A stretch of 64,000 nucleotides of DNA from an uncultured Prevotellaceae bacterium. GTDB taxonomy: Bacteria > Bacteroidota > Bacteroidia > Bacteroidales > UBA3663. Under the pieces are notes generated by a model. It was not told the origin of the DNA. It saw nothing but the letters and a program-made list of their open reading frames with translations, and did no database searches. The translations under genes were made by a program, and so were the position numbers. The stretch's first letter is position 1; every line of letters begins with the position of its first letter. Shown piece by piece: positions 48,801-57,881 of this stretch. The stretch spans positions 62,001 to 126,000 of the forward strand of contig ONNR01000015.1 in the NCBI GenBank assembly GCA_900319235.1, written 5' to 3'.

Positions 48801-49034
48801 TGAGAAGTTGCCGTCAAGGTCGGTAATTGTGCCTTGTGTCTTGTCAGACTTCAAGACTACCGATGCTCCAATGACAGTCTCGCCATTGGTGTCCACGACC
48901 ACGCCCTTTACTGTACCTGTCTGCGCCCATGCCGTATTAAGGCATAGACACAAGAAAGCGACCAGCACGGTCAGTAGCCGTTGTTCCCTTCGGTCACGTC
49001 CAAGGGAAGGTTGCTTGTGCATTGCTTTTCTCAT
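45819..49034 (-). CDS. xusA: SusC/RagA-like TonB-dependent transporter (first pair)
   Basis: A 1071-residue outer-membrane protein. A long charged n-region precedes the signal peptide core (LLTVLVAFLCLCLNTAWAQ). A carboxypeptidase-regulatory-like domain (VKGVVVDTNGETVIGASV, DLDGNFSLKL, ISYVGMTTQEV) covers about 40-115, followed by the plug (VVGYGQQKKASVVGAITQ, LVDGIERPL, LKDASATAVYGVKGANGVIL) and a barrel ending in RINFGLKFSL. It forms the pore of the first xylan-oligomer importer. It is the second gene of the operon, 39 bp after the GH43 lipoprotein. Confidence 0.95.
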   Translation of the reverse strand: MRKAMHKQPSLGRDRREQRLLTVLVAFLCLCLNTAWAQTGTVKGVVVDTNGETVIGASVVLKSDKTQGTITDLDGNFSLKLPSRESTLVISYVGMTTQEVKATVGKTLHVVLEEDKAQLEEVIVVGYGQQKKASVVGAITQTSGKTLERAAGISNVGQALTGNLPGVITNQSDGMPGEEEPQIVIRGSSTWNNSAPLVLVDGIERPLSSVDMGSVENISVLKDASATAVYGVKGANGVILVTTKRGQEGRPQINVSANAIMKIPSKLPGKYDSYDALMARNMAAEHELNLNPDSWADVHSMDFISNYRNQTTIEQQERYPNVDWQKAMFKDYTMSYNAAVNVSGGTKDVKYFAAVDFVNEGDLYKTYDSGRGYKAGFGYNKLTVRSNLDFKLTKTTTFKVGLSGSYGVSEAPFSYAQYADANDTWQLQQRWAGAYNIAPDVFIPQYADGSWGFYPLVSNVSNSIEAVTLGGTNKSTTTRIYTDFTLEQDLSFITKGLSFRGLVSWDNSFRESNRGINDLYKSASRNKWIDPETGIVQYKNSYDAANHFDEVTTVTWTNNNGSVQDWNTYRNLYYQLQLNWARKFGRHDLSAMGVFTRNEGASGLMIPSYREDWVFRVTYNYADRYLAEYNGAYNGSEQYGPDNRFGFFNSGALGWTISNEPWMKSVTDVKVFGKQLIDMLKIRASYGEIGDDSYGRFGSNMQRFLYLTQWAYLADNAARMDNSDGKSNYKFYRESQVGNTDIHWEVVRKFNVGVDYSFLSGMFAGSLEFFQDKRSDIVLGAGTRSVPAYFGQNPPTANLGKATTKGYELELRVNHTFTGGHRVWGNFSMTHAASKINYREDAELLPSYRKQEGYAIGQQHAVLNGDYLNTQDELYGSPKHDSSDGQKLVGDYQVVDFNGDGQISNDDTVPYAFTGIPENTYNATIGYEWKGFSCFVQFYGVSNVTRDVNLTSFGSKLNTVYDQGSWWSEAGNGADVVTPRLNTSPTYYYGTQMLYDGSYVRLKNVEIAYTWSKKDWIRHLGISSLKLFVSGNNLWMYTNMPDDRETNGAYSGGGGAYPTVKRINFGLKFSL

Positions 49035-49073
49035 TGGTTTGTTAATATTAATATATATGTAAAAAAAAGTTTT

Positions 49074-50810
49074 TTACTTCTTTGCAAAAAGTCCGATCAT
49101 CGTGCCTGTGAATCCGCCGGCATCACGTGTCGAAAGGAATGCCGTGGGCTGAGCTTCGCCGATCGTCTTCCAATCCTTTCCGCGATTGAGGCTGTAGCTG
49201 AAGGTGAACTGTAGGCCGTCGCTCTCGACACGCAGTTCCACCTCACCTTGCTGGAGGGGCTGCTCGTCCAGGGCTGCACATCCCTCGGGAGTCATCTTCA
49301 GGAGTTGCAGCTTGCCTTGGGTGGCACAGAGTTTCAGGTAATGCGTCTCGTCCTTGAAGAGTGTCAAGCCTGCCTGGCTCGTTTCACTGCCTGCCACATA
49401 TTGCATGCGCGTCTGACACGTATAACGATGATGTTGCGGGCGCACGAAGACTGCACTTGGCGTATCCTTGTCGCCTAGGTCGATGCTGTCCTCCTTCAAG
49501 GTCAGCCATCCTGGACGCTTCGTGAGCGAATACTTGTCGGTGCCGCTCGTACGAAGGGTCATGAACTGAAGGGGAAGTTGCTCGGCATCGAAGTCAAACT
49601 GCATGCCGAAGTTTCCGTTGCCCACCCAGTTGTCGCCTCCTTCACGGTGCTCAGGCTTTACGCCCTCACGACGAATGGTGCGGCTCACGATCTCGTTGTT
49701 GTTGCAGATCAGAGGCCAACCCTCGCTGGTCCACATCACGGGCAGCATAAATGTCTCGCGGCCCAGATTCTCGAAGTTGTCCTTCACGGGGCGGCAAGCC
49801 AGGAACACGGCCCACCAGTCACCCTCCTGTGCCTGCACGAGGTCGGCATGGCCTGCACAGGTGATCGGGTCGGGACGATTGTTGTCGAGCGTGCGCTGCG
49901 TCAGGATAGGATTGCCCTTGTATGCCTCGTAGGGTCCCCACACCGACTTCGAGCGGTAGATGACCTCCGAATGCCAGTCACCCGTTCCGCCCTCGGCTGT
50001 CATCAGGTAATAATAGCCGTTGATCTTGTAGATATGCGGGCCTTCGCACCAGATGGGCTTCTCCTCGGGGCGACAGCCCTTGTTGATGAGGATGCGACGC
50101 TCGCCCACCATCTGGTCGGTGGCCAGGTCAAGTTCCTGAAGGCGCACGGTGCGATGTCCGGGATATTCGGGCTTGTCGTTGGGTGCATCGTCATTGTTCA
50201 CCACGTAAGCCTTGCCATCGTCGTCAATGAAGATCGAAGGGTCGATGCCGCGAACCGAATGCACATAGATAGGGTCACTCCACGGACCAGCGGGATCCTG
50301 CGTCTTCACATAGAAGTTGCCGGCTCCCACATTGGTGGTGATCATGTAGTAGGTTCCCGTCTTGGGATTGTAGCTCAGTCCCGGTGCAAAGATGCCACCG
50401 CTCACATGCTGGCCAACCATGTTCACCAGTTGCGACTCACGGCTCAGCACGTGTCCGATCTGACGCCAGTTCACCAGGTCACGGCTGTGGAAGATGGGCA
50501 CACCAGGGAAGTAGGTGAAGGTCGAAGTGACCAGATAATAGTCACCCTTCCCATTCGAACAGATGGCAGGATCTGAGAAGAATCCGGGGAGGATAGGATT
50601 GTAGAATTCCGATTCTCCAGCAAGAGGATGCTCGGCATAGTAGCTGTCATTGCCGACATAGGTCAAGTCGTCGAACATCGCCTCTCCAGTAGGTTCCGTA
50701 GGCATAGGGTCTTTCGGGGCAGTGCAACTCGCCCCAAGACATGCCAATGCCATGACAGCCGCAGCGGCCGCCATGTTCATTCGTTTCCGTTGACTTTTCA
50801 TAGAATTCAT
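49074..50810 (-). CDS. GH43 beta-xylosidase/arabinofuranosidase lipoprotein, first gene of the xylan operon
   Basis: A 578-residue lipoprotein (lipobox CLGASC, Cys29). The propeller domain (about 65-385) has base Asp80 (GFFSDPAIC), Asp190 (GIDPSIF) and acid Glu256 (WCEGPHIYK). The C-terminal 190 residues form the beta-sandwich typical of larger GH43 xylosidases (GMQFDFDAEQLPLQFMTLR, SQAGLTLFKDETHYLKL). It likely releases xylose or arabinofuranose from xylo-oligomers. It lies directly behind the operon promoter at 50835. Confidence 0.9.
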   Translation of the reverse strand: MNSMKSQRKRMNMAAAAAVMALACLGASCTAPKDPMPTEPTGEAMFDDLTYVGNDSYYAEHPLAGESEFYNPILPGFFSDPAICSNGKGDYYLVTSTFTYFPGVPIFHSRDLVNWRQIGHVLSRESQLVNMVGQHVSGGIFAPGLSYNPKTGTYYMITTNVGAGNFYVKTQDPAGPWSDPIYVHSVRGIDPSIFIDDDGKAYVVNNDDAPNDKPEYPGHRTVRLQELDLATDQMVGERRILINKGCRPEEKPIWCEGPHIYKINGYYYLMTAEGGTGDWHSEVIYRSKSVWGPYEAYKGNPILTQRTLDNNRPDPITCAGHADLVQAQEGDWWAVFLACRPVKDNFENLGRETFMLPVMWTSEGWPLICNNNEIVSRTIRREGVKPEHREGGDNWVGNGNFGMQFDFDAEQLPLQFMTLRTSGTDKYSLTKRPGWLTLKEDSIDLGDKDTPSAVFVRPQHHRYTCQTRMQYVAGSETSQAGLTLFKDETHYLKLCATQGKLQLLKMTPEGCAALDEQPLQQGEVELRVESDGLQFTFSYSLNRGKDWKTIGEAQPTAFLSTRDAGGFTGTMIGLFAKK

Positions 50811-50834
50811 GTAAAATTTGGCTTTTTAGCGGCG

Positions 50835-50866
50835 CAAAGGTACATATTTCCCACGAACTGGCCAAA
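50835..50866 (-). promoter_or_regulatory. Promoter of the 27-kb xylan operon
   Basis: Minus strand: TTTG (50863-50866), 20-bp spacer, TACCTTTG (50835-50842), 25 bp upstream of the GH43 start. The binding site of the divergent hybrid regulator should lie in 50867-50953, but I cannot identify a direct repeat there with confidence. Confidence 0.85.
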
Positions 50867-50953
50867 AAAAACCTTATCACTGACACCCACACGTGTTACA
50901 CACGCTAAAATTAGGTTAAATGATACAAATTATATTGTTTTTGTAACGTTTTT

Positions 50954-50986
50954 TTTGGAATTTTTACAAAAAAATCCATATATTTG
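50954..50986 (+). promoter_or_regulatory. Promoter of the hybrid two-component regulator gene
   Basis: TTTG (50954-50957), 21-bp spacer, TATATTTG (50979-50986) followed by CACC, 31 bp before the ATG at 51018. Confidence 0.8.
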
Positions 50987-51017
50987 CACCCGTTAATGGA
51001 TAAATAGAACACGCAAG

Positions 51018-54000
51018 ATGCCACGCTTAACACATCGGATGCAGCGATTTTTATGCACCATTTCATTCATTTTTGCCCTCACTATGCAGTCGTGGGCAAA
51101 TCTGAATTTGCTCTTTACGACCGACGATAATCTATCCAATAGCCTCATTAACGAGATCAAGGAAGGCGCCGACGAAACCATCTGGATAGCCACCGAGGAC
51201 GGCCTCTGCCGTTTCGATGGCTCGCAGTTCATTACTTATCGCAACGACCCCGCCAACCCCAATTCCCTGCAGAACGACTTCGTACGAACCCTCTGTACCG
51301 ACGACGAAGGACACGTCCTGGTCGGCACACTGTCGGGTGTGCAGATGTACCGTCCCGAAACCGACGACTTCACCCCGATCATCATCGACCCGGAGCAGCA
51401 GATCGGCTCGGGTAACATCAGCGACCTTTGCAAGTTGTCCAATGGTGACTTCATGGCCACCGGCAACGTCACCTTCACCATCCATTTCGACGAGCACGGC
51501 CAACCCCATGCCATACCCAATCCGCTCACGTCCCATGCCTCCATGGCATATCGCTGCTGCGAGGACTATTCCGGCAACGTGTGGGTCATCAAGTTCGACG
51601 ATGGCATGTATCGCCTCGACAAGCAGGGCAACGTAAGCCTGATTACCATCAACGACAAAATCAAGAGTTTCATCAGTCTTGGTCTTGGTCCCGACGGCAA
51701 GATCTATGCAGGCGGCGAAGTGCGCGGCCTTTACCGGTTCGAATCCGGCTCAAACGACGTCGAGGAGGTTTCGGCTCCTACCGATAATTATACCGTGCGC
51801 GAATTGCGTACCATCCCGGGCACGCAGCAGATGTATGTCTGCACCGATGGCGATGGCATCTTCATCTACGACTGCCAGTTCGGCACCATGACGCCCTGTG
51901 AGTTCGACGATGCACAGATCGATTCCCGCACGCAGAAGGTACACTCCGTGGCCGTCTCGCGAAATGGCGACGTCTGGATGGCCCTCTATCAGAAAGGCGT
52001 CTTCGTCATCTCCCACAATGCCGTCGATTTCCATTACTATGGCCCCAAGTCGCTTCGCTACAACACCGTGGGCGACCACTGCATCACCACGCTCCTGCGC
52101 GACCACGAGGGCTACCTTTGGGTAGGCACCGACAACGGAGGCCTTTTCTGTCTCGATGCCGATGGTCAGTCTCGCCATCACTTCCCCTGCACCTCCGACC
52201 CCTGGTCCATCCCCTCGGCCATCATGAACATCTACGAGGACCAGCAACATCGCCTCTGGATAGGCTCCTATCGCCAGGGTGCAGGCACCGTCGATCGTCG
52301 CTCGGGCGTGTTCCATAATGTTCCCGTCACCGACGCCAGGAACCCCAACAGTAATGTCTATGACTTTGCCGAGGACAAGCGTGGTACCCTATGGGCGGCC
52401 TCCATGGGCCAAGGCCTGCTGCGTTACGACGAGAAGCAGGGCATCTTTGTCTCGCAGCCGACCATCTCGTCAGCCGACTGGAGCGGAGCTCTCTGCTACG
52501 ACCCTATCCAGGATGTCATCTACCTTGGCACCTACGATGGTCTGGTCATCTATCATCCCGACGATCCAAGCCGCGAAACCGAACACTTCCTCAGCCCCAT
52601 CGTCATCTACAGCATCACTCGTTGTTCGGCCACCGAAATCAGCCTCTGTACCAACAATGGTCTGATCATGTTCAACACCCAGACACGCAGCTTCCAGACC
52701 TACACCTCGCAGGATGGTCTGCCGAGCAACAACGTCTTTGCCTCCCAGACCGACGGCGAAGGCAACCTGTGGGTAAGTTGCGGTACCAGTCTCGCCAAGT
52801 TCAACTTGCAGCAGAAGACGTTCAGCGTCTACACCGCCCAGGATGGCTTGCAAAGCAGCGAGTTCTACAAGAACGCATCGTTGCGCGACGACGATGGCAC
52901 ACTCTGGTTCGGTGGCACCATGGGCATCACCTGGTTCAATCCTCGTGAGATTTCCCATCAGGTGCAGAACAGCACGCCACGTGTCGTTCGCCTCACTGCA
53001 GCCCAGAACAACATCCGCCCCGACAAGAACGGCTACTATAACATCAGCAACCAGGACAACTCGTTCACCATCGAACTGGCTACACGTCCCATCCTGCTGA
53101 CGCGCACAGTCGTTTATCGCTATTCGATGGACAACGACGCATGGCAGACGCTGCCTCCTGCCATGAACCTCGTCTCGTTCAGCCACCTCTCTTCCGGTCA
53201 CCACACTTTCAGTTTCCAGTCCGAACAGGAAGGCGTCACTTCCGAAGTGCAGACCATCGACATCTTCATCGAGCGCCCATGGTATCTCTCCTGGTGGGCC
53301 ATCCTGCTGTGGAGTGCCATCCTCGCATTCATCATCTGGCTCGATTATCAACTCATTAGTCGTAAGCGTGCCGAACGTCGTCTCAAGGCCGAAAAGGAGC
53401 GTGAGAATGCCATCAACGATGCCAAGTTGCAGTTCTTCATGAACATCGCCCATGAGTTCCGTACCCCAATGACCCTCGTCGTCAGCCCTCTCCAGAAACT
53501 CATGAAGCGAAACAACAGCCCCGAGGACCAGCAGGCCTACGAACTCATCAACCGCAATGCCAACCGTGTGCTTGCCCTCGTCAACGAACTGATGGACCTC
53601 CGCAAGATCGACAAGTCGCAGATGAAGTTGCAGTGCCACCTCCAGTCACCCGTACCCCTCTTGCAGAACCTCTGCAACTCGGTGCTCGACCTCACCGAGG
53701 CACGCAACATCACGCTGTCCCACTTCAGCTTAGTACCTCCTTCCACCCAACTGTGGATCGACGAGGAGGCACTCACCAAGATTATCCTCAATCTGCTTAC
53801 CAACGCCATCAAGTTCACGCCCAAGGGCGGCAAGATCGATGTCACTTCGCAAATCAAGGACAACAACCTCATCATCGAGGTCATCGACACAGGCATTGGC
53901 ATTGCTCCTTCCGAGCGCAAGGAGATCTTCAACCGTTTCTATCAGGTTCACCAGTCGGGCTCTTCGTCACTGGGCACAGGCATCGGCCTCAACCTCGTGA

Positions 54001-55028
54001 ATGCACTCGTCCATCTCCATCATGGCAACATCGAAGTGGACGACAATCCTGTGGGCAAGGGAACACGCTTCACCGTAACACTGCCCACCGACGAGAATGC
54101 CTACGCTCACGAAGAGAAACTAACCTCCACCCCCAACGACCCCGCAGAAGCCGGCCTGCCCACATCCATCAATCCCGCCACCATCCTCCACGACTCGCTC
54201 TACGAAAGCAAGGATGCCGACGCTGCCAAGATCGACAATGCCCATGGTCCACGCGTCCTCGTGGTCGACGACGACGATGAGGTGCGCTCCTACCTCGAAC
54301 AGGAACTCAGCACACGCTACCGCGTCACTTCGTGTGCCAACGGTCGCGAAGCCCTCGAGATCCTGCTGGCTCAGCCCGATGCCTTCTCGCTCGTCGTCAC
54401 CGACCTCATGATGCCCGAAATCAACGGCATACAGCTATGTATGCGCATCCGCAGCAACGTCCAGCTCAACCACCTCCCCATCATCCTCGTCACCGCTAAG
54501 ACCAGCGACGAGGACCGTCTCGCCAGCCTCGAAGTGGGTGCCAACGCCTTTATCTCGAAGCCCTTCAACGTCGAGATCCTCCTCAAGACGGTCCAGAATC
54601 TCCTCGAGCAGCAACGTCGCTTGCGCACCACCTACAGCGGAACACAGAACCCTGCCGACAAGGTCGACACACCCGAACTTCTCTCGCCCGACGAGCGTCT
54701 GCTCCAACGTGTCCTCAAGGTCATCAACGACCGCCTCAGCGACACCTCCCTCACAGGCGAAAAGGTGGCCGAAGAAGTCGGCCTCAGCCGTGTCCACCTC
54801 TACCGCAAGCTCAAGGAACTCACCAACCAATCGCCGCGCAACTACATCCGCAACATCCGCCTCATCAAGGCCGCCGAACTCCTCTCCCAAAAGAAGATGT
54901 CCATCGCCGAAGTCGCCTACAAGGTCGGCTTCGCCTCCCCCGACAACTTCTCCGCCCTCTTCAAGGAAATGTATGGCATGACCCCCAAGGACTACAACGA
55001 GCAGCACTACACCCAATCCGACCCATAA
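51018..55028 (+). CDS. xynR: Hybrid two-component system sensor/regulator (HTCS, XynR-like)
   Basis: A 1336-residue one-protein signalling system. After a signal peptide, two seven-bladed propellers made of Reg_prop repeats fill about 30-670 (TIWIATEDGLCRF, YLWVGTDNGGLF, NLWVSCGTSLAKF), then a Y_Y_Y domain, then a transmembrane helix at about 758-778. The cytoplasmic part has a histidine kinase with His812 (NIAHEFRTP), an ATPase domain (NLLTNAIKFTPKGG, DTGIGIAPSE, GTGIGLNLV), a receiver domain with Asp1129 (VVTDLMMPE) and an AraC-type DNA-binding domain (about 1225-1336; VAEEVGLSRVHLYRKLKELT). It should sense xylo-oligomers in the periplasm and switch on the divergent operon. The symbol is by analogy with Prevotella XynR. 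Confidence 0.95.
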   Translation: MPRLTHRMQRFLCTISFIFALTMQSWANLNLLFTTDDNLSNSLINEIKEGADETIWIATEDGLCRFDGSQFITYRNDPANPNSLQNDFVRTLCTDDEGHVLVGTLSGVQMYRPETDDFTPIIIDPEQQIGSGNISDLCKLSNGDFMATGNVTFTIHFDEHGQPHAIPNPLTSHASMAYRCCEDYSGNVWVIKFDDGMYRLDKQGNVSLITINDKIKSFISLGLGPDGKIYAGGEVRGLYRFESGSNDVEEVSAPTDNYTVRELRTIPGTQQMYVCTDGDGIFIYDCQFGTMTPCEFDDAQIDSRTQKVHSVAVSRNGDVWMALYQKGVFVISHNAVDFHYYGPKSLRYNTVGDHCITTLLRDHEGYLWVGTDNGGLFCLDADGQSRHHFPCTSDPWSIPSAIMNIYEDQQHRLWIGSYRQGAGTVDRRSGVFHNVPVTDARNPNSNVYDFAEDKRGTLWAASMGQGLLRYDEKQGIFVSQPTISSADWSGALCYDPIQDVIYLGTYDGLVIYHPDDPSRETEHFLSPIVIYSITRCSATEISLCTNNGLIMFNTQTRSFQTYTSQDGLPSNNVFASQTDGEGNLWVSCGTSLAKFNLQQKTFSVYTAQDGLQSSEFYKNASLRDDDGTLWFGGTMGITWFNPREISHQVQNSTPRVVRLTAAQNNIRPDKNGYYNISNQDNSFTIELATRPILLTRTVVYRYSMDNDAWQTLPPAMNLVSFSHLSSGHHTFSFQSEQEGVTSEVQTIDIFIERPWYLSWWAILLWSAILAFIIWLDYQLISRKRAERRLKAEKERENAINDAKLQFFMNIAHEFRTPMTLVVSPLQKLMKRNNSPEDQQAYELINRNANRVLALVNELMDLRKIDKSQMKLQCHLQSPVPLLQNLCNSVLDLTEARNITLSHFSLVPPSTQLWIDEEALTKIILNLLTNAIKFTPKGGKIDVTSQIKDNNLIIEVIDTGIGIAPSERKEIFNRFYQVHQSGSSSLGTGIGLNLVNALVHLHHGNIEVDDNPVGKGTRFTVTLPTDENAYAHEEKLTSTPNDPAEAGLPTSINPATILHDSLYESKDADAAKIDNAHGPRVLVVDDDDEVRSYLEQELSTRYRVTSCANGREALEILLAQPDAFSLVVTDLMMPEINGIQLCMRIRSNVQLNHLPIILVTAKTSDEDRLASLEVGANAFISKPFNVEILLKTVQNLLEQQRRLRTTYSGTQNPADKVDTPELLSPDERLLQRVLKVINDRLSDTSLTGEKVAEEVGLSRVHLYRKLKELTNQSPRNYIRNIRLIKAAELLSQKKMSIAEVAYKVGFASPDNFSALFKEMYGMTPKDYNEQHYTQSDP

Positions 55029-55056
55029 AGAAAGGCCCCCATCCCGCCCCATAAAG

Positions 55057-55182
55057 AAAGGGCAGCCATCCCGGCTGCCCTTTCCCTGTTTCCGCCGGCA
55101 GCCGTGTATGGCTGCCCCCAGTGTTTCGTCGGCAGCCGTCCTTGGCTGCCTTGTTTGTCTTGTCGCAGCCAAGTTTGGCTGC
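55057..55182. repeat. Array of four GGCAGCC...GGCTGCC hairpins, 34-bp spacing, terminator region
   Basis: Hairpins at 55057-55083 (11-bp stem AAAGGGCAGCC), 55097-55116, 55131-55150 and 55165-55182. The last three start exactly 34 bp apart. They lie between convergent genes and probably end both transcripts. Single related hairpins occur at 62203-62222 and, decayed, at 63305-63320. Confidence 0.88.
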
Positions 55183-55187
55183 CCCCA

Positions 55188-57761
55188 TCACAGCGTCACA
55201 TCCAGGCACTTCAGGTCCTTTGCATCCGAGCTCGTCCCATAGAACACCTCGTACTGCCCAGGCAGGACGCGCATCGTGTTCGTCGATGGGTCGAACGTCT
55301 CGAACGTCTCATCGTCGATCGGGATGCTCACGCGTGTGCTCTCGCCTGGTTTCAACGTCACGCGCTTGTAGCCACGCAGGGCACGCACAGGTCCGCCCTG
55401 GTCGTCCACGCGGCGCACATAGAGCTGCACCACTTCCGTTCCCTCGCGCGCGCCCGTATTAGTAATAGGTATCTCCATGGCCGTCTTGCCGACCATCTCG
55501 GCGATGCCGACATTAAATGTGGTGTACGAAAGTCCGAATCCGAAGGGGAACAAGGGTGCCTCGGTCATATAGCGATAGGTGCGGCCCTTCATCGAATAGT
55601 CCTTGTAGTCGGGCAGTTGCGACATGCTGCGATAGAACGTCACAGGCAGCTTGCCCGAAGGATTGACCTTGCCATAGAGCACCTCGGCAATGGCCTCGCC
55701 GCCTCTTTCGCCCGGATACCATGCCTGCACGATGGCATCGCACGACTCCGTCTCAGGCACCAATGCAATCGCCGAACCCGAGAAGTTCACCAGCACCACG
55801 CGCTTGCCTGCCTCATGCAGTTTCTGCAGGAAACGACGCTGTACGGCCGGCAGTTCGATGTCGGTGCGGTCACCGCCCTTGAATCCCGGCAGGTTGATAG
55901 GCATCTCCTCACCCTCAAGGCGTGCCGAGATACCTCCTGCGAAGATCACGGTCTCGATGCCCTTCAGGCGTGCAATCAGTGCGTCGTAGTTCACGTCATC
56001 CTCGCGTCCGATGTCCACACGGAGGTTGGCATTCCAGTTCTCCACCTGTGCATAGCGGATCTCGATGCGGTACTCCTCGCCTGCCTTGGCATCAATCATG
56101 GTGCGTGTGTCGGTGGTACGCCATGTGCGCATCCTGCTCTTCGACTCGCCGTTCACCAGCACCTCGAAGTACGAGCAGCCCTCCACGTCGAGCAGCACCT
56201 GGCAGGTCTGCTTCGGACGGAACACCGTCTCATAAAGGCCCGAGAATGCGGTCAGGTTCACACCAGGGGCAAAAGCGTAGTTACCATAGGTGGTGACGTT
56301 GATCGGGCGAACATGCTGGCGTGTAGCCACGGGTTCACCCTCGCGGGTGGGGTTGTTCCAGAACGTGCCACGGAAGCCCGTCTTGCCGTCGATGCTGCAC
56401 TGGTCGTAGAACGACACCAGTTCCTTCTCGTTCACCAGGTCGCAGCCCTTGAAGCTCACCACACCCTTCTTGCCCACCTGCATCTGGATGCCTTCCAGCA
56501 GGGTGGAAGTCTGGTTGGGCGTGCCGTTATAGTTGCCCCACATCAGCACTTCGTCGTCGGAATTCGGACCGATCAGGGCCACCTTCTTGCCTTTCTTCAA
56601 AGGCAGTACGTTGCCGCGGTTCTGCAGCAAAACGATGGCCTGACGAGCCATGTCGAGGGCGGTCTGCTGGTGCTTCTTGCAATTGAGTATCTCAGGACCC
56701 AGCTTCGACCACGAGACAAGTTCCGGGTCATCCATCTCACCCAGTTCGAAACGTCCTTCCAGCAGGCGCACGATGTGCTTGTTGACGTCAGCCTCTGAAA
56801 TCAGACCATTGGCTACGGCATCGGGGATGCTGCGATAAGCGTAGTTGTAACCGCACTCCACATCCGTTCCTGCCAGCGAACCATGGGCAGCAGCCAGGGT
56901 GGCATTGCTCGAACTCTTGTGACTTGTCCAGAAGTCCGAAACTGCACCGCAGTCCGAAACCACCATATACTTGAAGCCCCAGTCGTCACGCAGGATCTTC
57001 TGCAAGAGGCGCTGGCTTCCGCAGCAAGGCTCGTTGTCCCAACGCTGGTAAGCGCACATCACCTCACGCACGTCGCCCTTCTGCACACACGCCTTGAAGG
57101 CAGGCATATAGGTCTCCCAAAGGTCACGTGGACTGACGTTGATGATGTTGTCGGTATGTCGCGAATATTCCGGACCACTGTGGATAGCATAATGCTTGGC
57201 ACAGGCATAGAGTTTTCGGTATTTGGTGTCCAAAGGTCCCTGCAGACCCTTCACCACCTGCACGCCCATACGCGAAGTGAGGTAGGGATCCTCGCCGTAG
57301 GTCTCCTGTCCGCGTCCCCAACGTGGGTCACGGAAAATGTTCACGTTAGGTGTCCAGACCGATAGGCTATGGAAACGGGTGTCCTCGTTGCCGTCGCTGA
57401 GCCACTTGTTGTAGGCAGCACGTCCTTCGTCACTCACCTCGTCGAAGACGGTATACACCATCTCGTCATTGAACGACGAAGCCATGCCGATAGGTTCGGG
57501 ATAAACGGTCACGTTGCCCATGTTGGCAATGCCGTGCAGGGCCTCGCTCCACCAGTTGAACTTCTTGATACCCAGGCGCGGGATGGCATCCGACACGTCA
57601 AGCATCAGCGTCGCCTTCTCCTCCAGCGTCAGGCGGCCCAGCAGGTCCTCTGCACGCTCACGGGGCGACAATTCGGGATTCTGATATGGCAGCATTTCCT
57701 GCGCCGAAGCACCGGCACAGAGCATCGCCATCGTCACTACAATCGTTACAGTCTTTTTCAT
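55188..57761 (-). CDS. xyl3A: GH3 beta-xylosidase/beta-glucosidase (Xyl3A-like)
   Basis: An 857-residue secreted protein (signal peptide to about residue 20). The N-terminal barrel carries the nucleophile Asp270 (MVVSDCGAV) and the KHYAIHSGPE stretch near 189. A PA14-like beta-sandwich is inserted in the second domain (about 440-600; YFEVLVNGESKSRMRTW), and a fibronectin III-like domain ends the protein (VQLYVRRVD, LKPGESTRVSIPID). It would cleave xylose from the non-reducing ends of xylo-oligomers. The P. ruminicola cluster has a comparable Xyl3A beside its GH10-esterase. It is the second gene after the tandem GH43 gene. Confidence 0.9.
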   Translation of the reverse strand: MKKTVTIVVTMAMLCAGASAQEMLPYQNPELSPRERAEDLLGRLTLEEKATLMLDVSDAIPRLGIKKFNWWSEALHGIANMGNVTVYPEPIGMASSFNDEMVYTVFDEVSDEGRAAYNKWLSDGNEDTRFHSLSVWTPNVNIFRDPRWGRGQETYGEDPYLTSRMGVQVVKGLQGPLDTKYRKLYACAKHYAIHSGPEYSRHTDNIINVSPRDLWETYMPAFKACVQKGDVREVMCAYQRWDNEPCCGSQRLLQKILRDDWGFKYMVVSDCGAVSDFWTSHKSSSNATLAAAHGSLAGTDVECGYNYAYRSIPDAVANGLISEADVNKHIVRLLEGRFELGEMDDPELVSWSKLGPEILNCKKHQQTALDMARQAIVLLQNRGNVLPLKKGKKVALIGPNSDDEVLMWGNYNGTPNQTSTLLEGIQMQVGKKGVVSFKGCDLVNEKELVSFYDQCSIDGKTGFRGTFWNNPTREGEPVATRQHVRPINVTTYGNYAFAPGVNLTAFSGLYETVFRPKQTCQVLLDVEGCSYFEVLVNGESKSRMRTWRTTDTRTMIDAKAGEEYRIEIRYAQVENWNANLRVDIGREDDVNYDALIARLKGIETVIFAGGISARLEGEEMPINLPGFKGGDRTDIELPAVQRRFLQKLHEAGKRVVLVNFSGSAIALVPETESCDAIVQAWYPGERGGEAIAEVLYGKVNPSGKLPVTFYRSMSQLPDYKDYSMKGRTYRYMTEAPLFPFGFGLSYTTFNVGIAEMVGKTAMEIPITNTGAREGTEVVQLYVRRVDDQGGPVRALRGYKRVTLKPGESTRVSIPIDDETFETFDPSTNTMRVLPGQYEVFYGTSSDAKDLKCLDVTL

Positions 57762-57809
57762 AATGGTTATTATTTATTAAGTAATGTGTTGCCAAATATT
57801 TCGGAGTAT

Positions 57810-57880
57810 TCCGATTACTCCGAGTACTCCGACTACTCCGAGTACTCCGATCATTCCGATCTCTCCGAGTACTCCTATCA
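57810..57880. repeat. 9-bp tandem repeat TACTCCGAG between tandem GH43 and GH3 genes
   Basis: TCCG starts at 57810, 57819, 57828, 57837, 57846, 57855 and 57864, plus a variant at 57873: eight units with an exact 9-nt period. The array fills the intercistronic gap down to the stop codon of the upstream gene at 57882. GAGTACTC within it is palindromic. Confidence 0.92.
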
Positions 57881-57881
57881 C

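Noticed and set aside
50867..50953. Operator of the hybrid regulator in the divergent gap
   Set aside because: Expected there by function, but no convincing direct or inverted repeat was found by eye.
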